Below are positions 57,332 through 64,000 of a stretch of 64,000 bases of DNA, in pieces. Origin of the DNA: Sipunculus nudus (taxonomy: Eukaryota > Annelida > Sipuncula > Golfingiida > Sipunculidae); NCBI GenBank assembly GCA_026874595.1, contig CM049309.1:20315076-20379075 (forward strand). The letters are read 5' to 3'. Position numbers and translations under genes: made by a program. The stretch's first letter is position 1; the number at the start of each line of letters is the position of its first letter. The notes below the pieces were generated by a model. It ran no database searches. It saw only the letters and a program-made list of their open reading frames with translations, and had not been told where the DNA came from.

Positions 57332-59120
57332 GCCCTGTTATTTTGAAAGTTAATTACAGGTGCGCCAGGTATAGGGTGCTCATTCTTAAATAAGCAATGC
57401 CAAGATTTGGAGGTACCTTTCACAAAAAATCAGGATTTCCTCTTCTTCATGTACTGCTAACTGAAATGTCTTAGTATAAAATATTTGAAACTTTAGATAG
57501 TGGGTGTTCATGTGTAGACGGCTATAACATAAATATTTCTTCAAAATGTGGATATTAACTGGAAAGTCTAAACAATCAATATGTGGTGAAAATGCTCATC
57601 TATGCTTATAACCTGCAAAATATCATCAGTTAAATGTACTCCTCACCGTAATATCATTGATATGTTCGATCTAGTGGCATTTAAACGGTGCATTTTGTAT
57701 TGGGGGGGGGGGGGTCTCGGTGTTTTGACCAAGCAGAGCAGATTTAAGATTCGCTCCCTCAGTGTAGAAACATACGGATACTATCGTAATCACGGGGCTG
57801 TTCATTAATATCGTCAATGTATGATCTACAATGTATGAAACAAATGTGGATGAATTACTTTACTTGTAAGGGAAATAAATATCTAAAAATCATGCTGCTA
57901 CAGCCTCATGAAAACTTTGGGGCAAAAACACCCAATATTTTGGCAAAATCTGGGATGTGGGGTATCCATGTGAAGTTCGCCCATGCTCCTCCCTTAAGGA
58001 CCCTTATATTTCAGTGATCATATATAACACAAGACTTTCATTCACATTCCTGTCTTTACAAAGATGAATTAAAGTTTATTTGCACAGGTTTTTGCTTGAC
58101 AAAATTGCCCAGTTATCTAAGTTATGTGTGCGTAGTAATATAGCCTATAATGAGAGATACACAGGGGCTGCATATAAGTTAAAGTGATAATCCGAAGTGA
58201 ACATTGTAAATGTATTAGTTTTCTTTAAAAGCGAAAATGAAATTCAATTCAATGAGTAACAGAACAATTGTGGTTCAAGTGTACGCAGGGATTATTAAAA
58301 TTATTAGTGTATTAACGTACTAGTTAACATAATGTAAGCATTATTTTATAATATTCTATGTTCCTTCCCTTCGACATCCCTGTTCATTTTAAAAGCCTAC
58401 CTTTAAGATTTTGAAAAATAATCCTCCATATTTTCATTCAATTTATGAAATATACAATAAGGTTTCTTATATAGAGTACAAATAGCTAGAAATATATTAT
58501 TTTTATGGTGTACTGTTTATTCCAATTTCCATTTGTTTCACAGATAAGGTTTATTGCATCGCTTGGACTACTGCCTGCTCAAAAATGGTTTTCTATGTTA
58601 ACGCAAGTGAAGAGCAATCATTGGGATTTTTAACTACCAGTTCCATTATTTTAATAAGATGACGCGTTAAAGATATATAAGTATCATTATAAATGAAAAT
58701 AAATTAAATGCATTTATTTCTAAAGAAGGCAACAATAAAAACTGAATACTGGAATTATTTATGTTACCAATTTACATGTATCAAGTACTCCCTGCTGCTT
58801 TCGAAGGATTACAATCTTAACACTCTATAGGATCCCCACAGGACTGCCTTTGTTAATGACACCTCATTTATATCATCTTATCTGTCAACCTCACTGCTGT
58901 CCAGCATTGGCCTGACTGCCCAGATGCACAGCTGATATAGGCTACTGGTGTCTGTGGATGTAGGTCAGCGATATCAGAGCTGTGTCACTTGTGGACATGC
59001 ACTGCATGCACCTATGTGGAGAGGCAAGTTTTCAGGGCTGACCAAGACTCTGTTCCTTCACACGCAGATTTTTTATAAGCAATTCACTCTCTATTTGTTT
59101 CTGTCTCAGGAATATTTTTA
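57332..59120. other. Unassigned sequence
   Basis: A G-run at about 57702-57713 and generally AT-rich DNA. Open frames at 57602 and 57817 have no recognisable domain. Confidence 0.5.
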
Positions 59121-59125
59121 GAAAC

Positions 59126-59165
59126 AATTTGCGGATCTCCCCCCCCCCCCCGGCCAATTTTTTTT
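59126..59165 (+). repeat. Fragment of the 118-bp satellite left of the inserted element
   Basis: AATTTGCGGATCTCC, a C-run and CGGCCAATTTTTTTT match the junction between units in the array at 61490-62570. This shows that the satellite once continued across the element at 59167-61468. Confidence 0.7.
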
Positions 59166-59166
59166 A

Positions 59167-61468
59167 GCGAACCTGTGAGCTTATGCGATGGCGCAGCGTC
59201 CTCCGTCCGTCGTCAGCCGTCCGCCGTCCGCGGCTGGCTTTCCGACGTCCATGGCTGTAAGTCAGAAACTGTCGGAACTAGCAGCTCCAAATTACAGGTA
59301 AAAATTTGTCACATGTGAAACTTGGTGCCCTAGAGCTAATTATTTAGTATCTGCATTAATTTAGATTTCATAGAGAAAAAAGTTAAAAACCTTTAAAAAT
59401 CTTCTTCTCTGAAACTGTCCAGCCAAATTGTCCAATATTTCACAGAAATGATCCCTGGAACAATCTCTCTCAAGTTTGTTCGAATGGTGCCAGTTCGGAG
59501 ATTTTTTGGCCGAGTTACAGGAGTTGAACTTAGTCATCTGTCAAAAAAAAGCACACTTAAATTAAAATCTCAGAAACTGCTAGAGCTATAATGACCAAAT
59601 TTTATACCAATGTTTGTCACATATGTCATATTTGATTTTGAGGCATTAGTGGCGCCACCTACATTGATGTGTTTTTTACAAGCGAAAATGTAATTTTAAA
59701 CTCTTCTAGCTTATACACTGATTTATGATGAAACTGGTCAGCTGATTGGTTTAAACTTAACAAGAATTATTCTATGGTAGGGCTCTGCCGGTTTTATAAG
59801 AATAGATTGGGTAAATAGTTTTAAAAAAGCATTGTAGCCAATTGAAAAAGGCTTTCTGAAAACAGATTTGACTTCATGCAGCCAAGTCAAGAGGTCACTC
59901 AGTACAAACAGGTGGGGTCCTGACATCACCATGGCAACTGACCTGGCTCTGAGGGGGGGGGGTGTCTAGACAATGTGTCTAGACGTCTAGACACAGCGTC
60001 GAGACGTCTGGACACAATGTTTAGATGCAGAATTCCCAGATTATTGGAACTATATCTTTCAACTGTTTGAAAAAACTTGGTTTGCATTTTAGGCGAATCG
60101 GGTTAATCATCAGGTCACATGTGAACTGCTGCGCTTTCATTTTTGGTTGACCTTCATCATAGGCTAAACTGGTGGTGCCACCTGCAACCATTTATGCACA
60201 GCGTCCATCTGTTCATCTGCCTTAGGTTAAAATCACTCATATCACAGCATTGGTTTGACTTTTCCACTTGAAATTTTGCAGGTATTATACATCCTGGACA
60301 GCTTTCTTGATTTTATGACAGGTGGCGCCACCTACATTCATGTTTACTCTGCAGACATCCAAGCTCATATCTCGGGAACCGTTTGACCGATTTGGCCAAA
60401 ATTTTGCTTGTGTATAGATCTCACATAGCTCTTCATCATAGGCAAAACTGGTGGCGCTACTTGCAACCAATTATGCACAGCATCCATCTGTTCATCTGCC
60501 TTTGGATAATATCACTCATATCACAGCAGTGGTTTGGCTTATCCACCTGGAATTTTGCAGGTTTATACATCCTGGACAGCTTTCTCGATTTATGACAAGT
60601 GGCGCCACCTACATTCACGTATACTCTGCAAACAACCAAGCTCATATCTCGGGAACCGTTTGACCGATTAGGCCAAAATTTTGCATGTATATAGATCCTA
60701 CATAGCTCTTCATCATAGGCAAAACTAGTGGTGCCACCTGCAACTACTTATGCACAGCGTCCATCTGTTCATCTGCCTTTGGATAAAATCACTCATATCT
60801 CAGCAGTGGTTTGACTTATCCACCTGAAATTTTGCAGTTTCATACATCCTCGACAGGTTCCTCGATTTTATGACAGGTGTCGCCACCTTCATTCACATTT
60901 ACTTTGCAGACATCCAAGCTCATATCCCGGGAACCGTTTGACCGATTAGGCCAAAATTTTGCATGTGTATAGATCTCACATAGCTCTTCATCATAGGCTA
61001 AACTGGTGGTGCCACCTGCAACCATTTATGCACAGCGTCCATCTGTTCATAATCCTGAGGTTAAAATCACTCATATCACAGCAGTGGTTTGACTTTTCCA
61101 CTTGAAATTTTGCAGGTAATTTACATCCTGGACAGCTTTCTTTATTTTATGACAGGTGGCACCACCTTCATTCACGTTTAAGCTGCAGACATCCATGCTA
61201 ATATGCAACACACCACGCTCTATTCCCCTTGCCACTTAATCCATGCCACACTTCACCCGTCCCATTCTGATTTCTGTGGATACACATAGTGGCTTGTCAA
61301 CTACCCATATTCTGGTTTTAAAATGTCCTAGTCCGAAACTTTCAGGTCAGAAACGTCCATTTTGCTGAAACTATAATGACTAAGGTAGATATGCAGGACA
61401 TAGGAGGATCACTATTAAATTTTAAAAATAAACCTCCATTCATACTCCTAAACTCTGCACAGGTTCGC
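59167..61468. mobile_element. 2.3-kb element with GCGAACCTGTG inverted ends
   Basis: GCGAACCTGTG (59167-59177) is matched by its exact reverse complement at 61458-61468. Satellite sequence lies on both outer sides, though about 20 bp of non-satellite DNA (ATTAGGCCTGTAGGCCTTG) follows the right end, so the true boundary may be slightly wider. The left end continues with a GTGAGCTTATGCGATGGCGC and (CCGTCCGT)-rich stretch. No protein is encoded. No clear target duplication is seen. Confidence 0.6.
60152..61200 (+). repeat. 278-bp tandem repeats inside the 2.3-kb element
   Basis: CTTCATCATAGGC recurs at 60152, 60431, 60708 and 60986 (spacing 279, 277 and 278). Each unit contains CATCTGTTCATCTGCCTT, TTTGCAGGT, ACAGGTGGCGCCACCTACAT and TCATATCTCGGGAACCGTTT. 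More diverged unit fragments (GTGGCGCCACCTACATT near 59650) lie upstream. Frames of 61-70 codons repeat with the unit and are not genes. Confidence 0.9.
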
Positions 61469-61489
61469 ATTAGGCCTGTAGGCCTTGTT

Positions 61490-62570
61490 CTGGTAAATCC
61501 GCAAATTGCAAGCGAATTCGTACTTTGACAACCAGGCCCCCTCTCTCCTGGGCGCCAAGGTCAAAAATTGCTAGCAATTTGCCGATTCCCCTCGGCCAAT
61601 TTTTTTTTTCGGGTCAATCCGCAAATTGCTAGCAAATCGCTACTTTGACACCTAGGCCCCCTCTCTCCTGGTCGCTGAGGTCGCAATTTGCGGATACCCC
61701 CCGGCCAATTTTTTTTTTTTTTTTTTGCTTAAATCCGCAAATTGCTAGCAAATTTCTACTTTGACAGCCAGGCCTCCTCTCTCCTGGGCGACCGAGTCTG
61801 AAATTGCTAGCAATCTGCGGATACCCCCGGCCAATTTTTTTTCTGGTAAATCCGCAAATTGCTAGCAAATTGCTACTTTTACAACCAGGCCCCCTCTGTC
61901 CTGTTCGCCGACGTCGCAAGTTGCTAGCAATTTGCGGATAACCCCCGGCCAATTTTTTTTTCTGGTAAATCCGCAAGTTGCTAGCAAATTGCTACTTTGA
62001 CAAACAGTCCCCCTCACTCCTGGTCGCCCAGGTCGCAAATTGCTAGCAATTTCCGGATACCCCCGGCCAAATTTTTTTTCGGGTAAATCCGCAAATCGAT
62101 AGCAAATTGCTACTTTGACAACCAGGCCCCCTCTGTCCTGTTTGCCGACGTCGCAAGTTGCAAGCAATATGCGGATACCCCCTGACAAATTTTTTTGGGG
62201 GGTAAATCCGCAAATTGTCCGCAAATTGCTAGCAAATTGCTACTTTTACAACCAGGCCCCCTCTGTCCTGTTCGCCGACGTCGCAAGTTGCTAGCAATTT
62301 GCGGATAACCCCCGGCCAATTTTTTTTTTCTGGTAAATCCGCAAGTTGCTAGCAAATTGCTACTTTGACAAACAGTCCCCCTCTCTCCTGGGCGCCCAGG
62401 TCGCAAGTTGCTAGCAATTTGCCGATATCCCCCGGCCAATTTTTTTTTTCGGGTCAATCCGCTAATTGCTAGCAAATTGCTAATTTGAAATCCAGGCCCC
62501 CTCTGTCCTGGTGGCCCAGATCGAAAATTTCTAGCAATTTGCTGACACCCCCCGCCATTTTTTTCTCATG
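61490..62570 (+). repeat. 118-bp satellite with TTGCTAGCAA core, nine units
   Basis: CCGCAAATTGC-type unit starts fall at 61499, 61619, 61735, 61852, 61971, 62089, 62208, 62339 and 62459 (116-131 bp apart). Each unit has GCAAATTGCTAGCAAATTGC, a CAGGCCCCCTCTCTCCTGG segment, a second TTGCTAGCAATTTGC, CCCCCGGCCAA and a T-run. The 115-121-codon minus frames are the unit read through and should not be annotated as proteins. Confidence 0.92.
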
Positions 62571-64000
62571 GAAACGTCTCCGCGGAAATCCAAAAAGTCC
62601 TATAAGCTTAAGTACAAGGAATACAGGAAAACCGACAGTTCCCCGCCTCCACAGTTAAACTGTGGCCTGTACATTGCTGTACAATCTTACGTACTTTCTT
62701 ACTCATATTTCAGGATCTACAAATATCCATGCGTGTCATCAAGTTATTTTCTGCCTGTGCATACAGGTCTTACCATTATAGTAATAACCATGATCATACA
62801 TTCAAGAAATTGCTCAGTCTGAGTAGGAAAATCATGTGTATTTATTCGCTCAGAAAAAGTCTTCCTAAGTGACAGGGTCACAAATTAAAGTTCTATAACA
62901 TTGGACATCATCCTATTATCATATGTCTGCTACTACTTAATCATCACACCCTGCTATGTCTTCTCCTACTCTCGATTTGAATTCACCCCATCCTATGTCT
63001 CCTACTACTATAATCGCTGTAAATTCATTTTTGCATAATCTAGTATTATAGATGACACAGCATCTTTCCTTTAGACCAGGTTTTCGAATAAATCATATAA
63101 CCTAGAAAAATGAAACCTTTACATGCATCTGCAAATTGCAACAGTGGACCGGGAAAAGGTCTTTTTAAGTCAGCACAGCTGTTTAACAACTTTGGTGTAT
63201 TCCGAGAGGAGATTTTTTTCCTGGATGCTTCTCCATACAGCTGTAGTATTTCCGCCAATATGGGAGGTAAAATCACCCAATCCTCCCATGTCTACTACTA
63301 CTACTTTTGCTTTGAAACCACTCATGCGGTATCTAATTCTTATAAAAGGAATTCGGATCACGTTTGTTCACAGTGTTCTCTATACCCGTGTTGGGTACAA
63401 TATTGTGCCATACATCCTTTTAAAGGTTTTTCCCCGCAGTGACAAAGGCAATAAGAAAATAAATAAATTTTAATATACATATAATTTTGAGTGATTTTTC
63501 CGGGTTTTTTTACCGAGCACAGCCGAACTGGCTTCAGCAATCACAGGAATGCGTGCATAGTGGTCACTTGACTTCTTACACTAAGGACTATTTTTCATAT
63601 GAATAAGGCTTGCTTTCAATGAGAAAATTAACCCACGTGCGTGTTCGGTTAAAGAGAAAAACACATGTTTCTCGCTTTATGAAATGGAGAGATCATCCCA
63701 GGAGGATTAATGACAAAACCTAATTCAATGTCCCAGTTTCAGGAACACTGCTGGGGTGGTGTTGGGGGTTTCAGGCCTCAAATTTGTCTGATAAAATGAA
63801 AAAAAAGGTTGCGGTGGCTGAAAATGGGATACGGACCCACTGCATGGAGACCCGCTGGGCCCGCTTCTGCTACTTACGATGTATGCATATTTCTATTTCA
63901 GTTTCCCTGCAACGAACATTTAATTAATCTTTCATGTGTTCCTCACATCAACCTATTATTTATACGACCAACGATAGAACCCAGTCAAATATCAACGAAA
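62571..64000. other. Unassigned sequence at window end
   Basis: No gene recognised. A short word, TCC(T/C)ATGTCT(A/C)CTACTACTA, occurs near 62992 and 63284. Overlapping frames at 63110-63473 show no domain. Confidence 0.45.

Noticed and set aside
59167-61489. Helitron identity for the 2.3-kb element
   Set aside because: One strand ends in CTAA near the border, but no convincing 3' hairpin or 5' TC was found, and exact inverted ends argue for a DNA transposon.
61629-62475. Three 115-121 codon minus frames with repeated GGYPQIASNLR words
   Set aside because: Product of the 118-bp satellite, not proteins.

Overview
This window is eukaryotic DNA from an animal, most likely an aquatic invertebrate (mollusc or similar; the species cannot be fixed from sequence alone). 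It is AT-rich, has GT-AG introns, long (TA)n tracts and satellite arrays, and most of what can be recognised is transposable elements and satellites. I see no convincing single-copy host gene, no rRNA or tRNA gene and no CRISPR array.

Layout. 0-8.75 kb: a CTGCAGTA-rich array, about 3.2 kb of featureless AT-rich DNA, then two degenerate satellites (a TGTCACTTAAGATGTC family at 3.6-6.06 kb and an ~85-bp family at 6.06-8.43 kb), each interrupted by unrelated DNA. 8.756-22.531 kb: one 13.8-kb DNA transposon. It is bounded by CCCAGC(T/C)AGCA inverted termini and a GTAG duplication, has CCAACGTTGG-rich subterminal repeats at both ends, and carries two co-directional minus-strand genes: a TNP2-like (EnSpm/CACTA-type) transposase broken by two frameshifts, and an eight-exon gene for a DUF4806-domain protein whose splice sites and phases are all intact. 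22.832-30.476 kb: a very young Ty3/gypsy LTR retrotransposon (1136-bp LTRs with only about three differences seen, ATATA duplication) on the minus strand. Its pol order is protease-integrase-RT-RNase H, as in Gmr1-like elements, and its gag has a SCAN-like region. 31.7-38.35 kb: decayed L1/Tx1-type LINE 'a' plus separate copies of its 3' end, all attached to (TA)n. 38.35-46.5 kb: a large satellite built on TTGCTAGCAA/GCAATTTGC, with a polarity reversal and a 1284-bp duplication, split by LINE 'b', which has an intact ORF1 but lacks its 3' half. 47.06-51.97 kb: LINE 'c' on the minus strand, nearly full length but broken. 53.7-53.9 kb: a compact interleaved fold-back. 54.795-57.327 kb: a candidate unnamed DNA transposon (CACCCAAAAT termini, TAAA duplication) with eight AACGTATGTATC-like boxes. 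59.17-61.47 kb: a 2.3-kb element with GCGAACCTGTG termini and 278-bp internal repeats, inserted in a 118-bp satellite that continues to 62.57 kb and shares the TTGCTAGCAA core. 62.57-64 kb: nothing recognised.

How the genes fit together. The transposase and the DUF4806 gene lie head-to-tail about 0.2 kb apart inside one pair of termini, so they probably form a two-gene transposition cassette in which the DUF4806 product could be an accessory DNA-binding partner (inference). The gypsy gag/pol and the LINE ORF1/ORF2 pairs are self-contained retrotransposition modules; only the gypsy copy looks recent.
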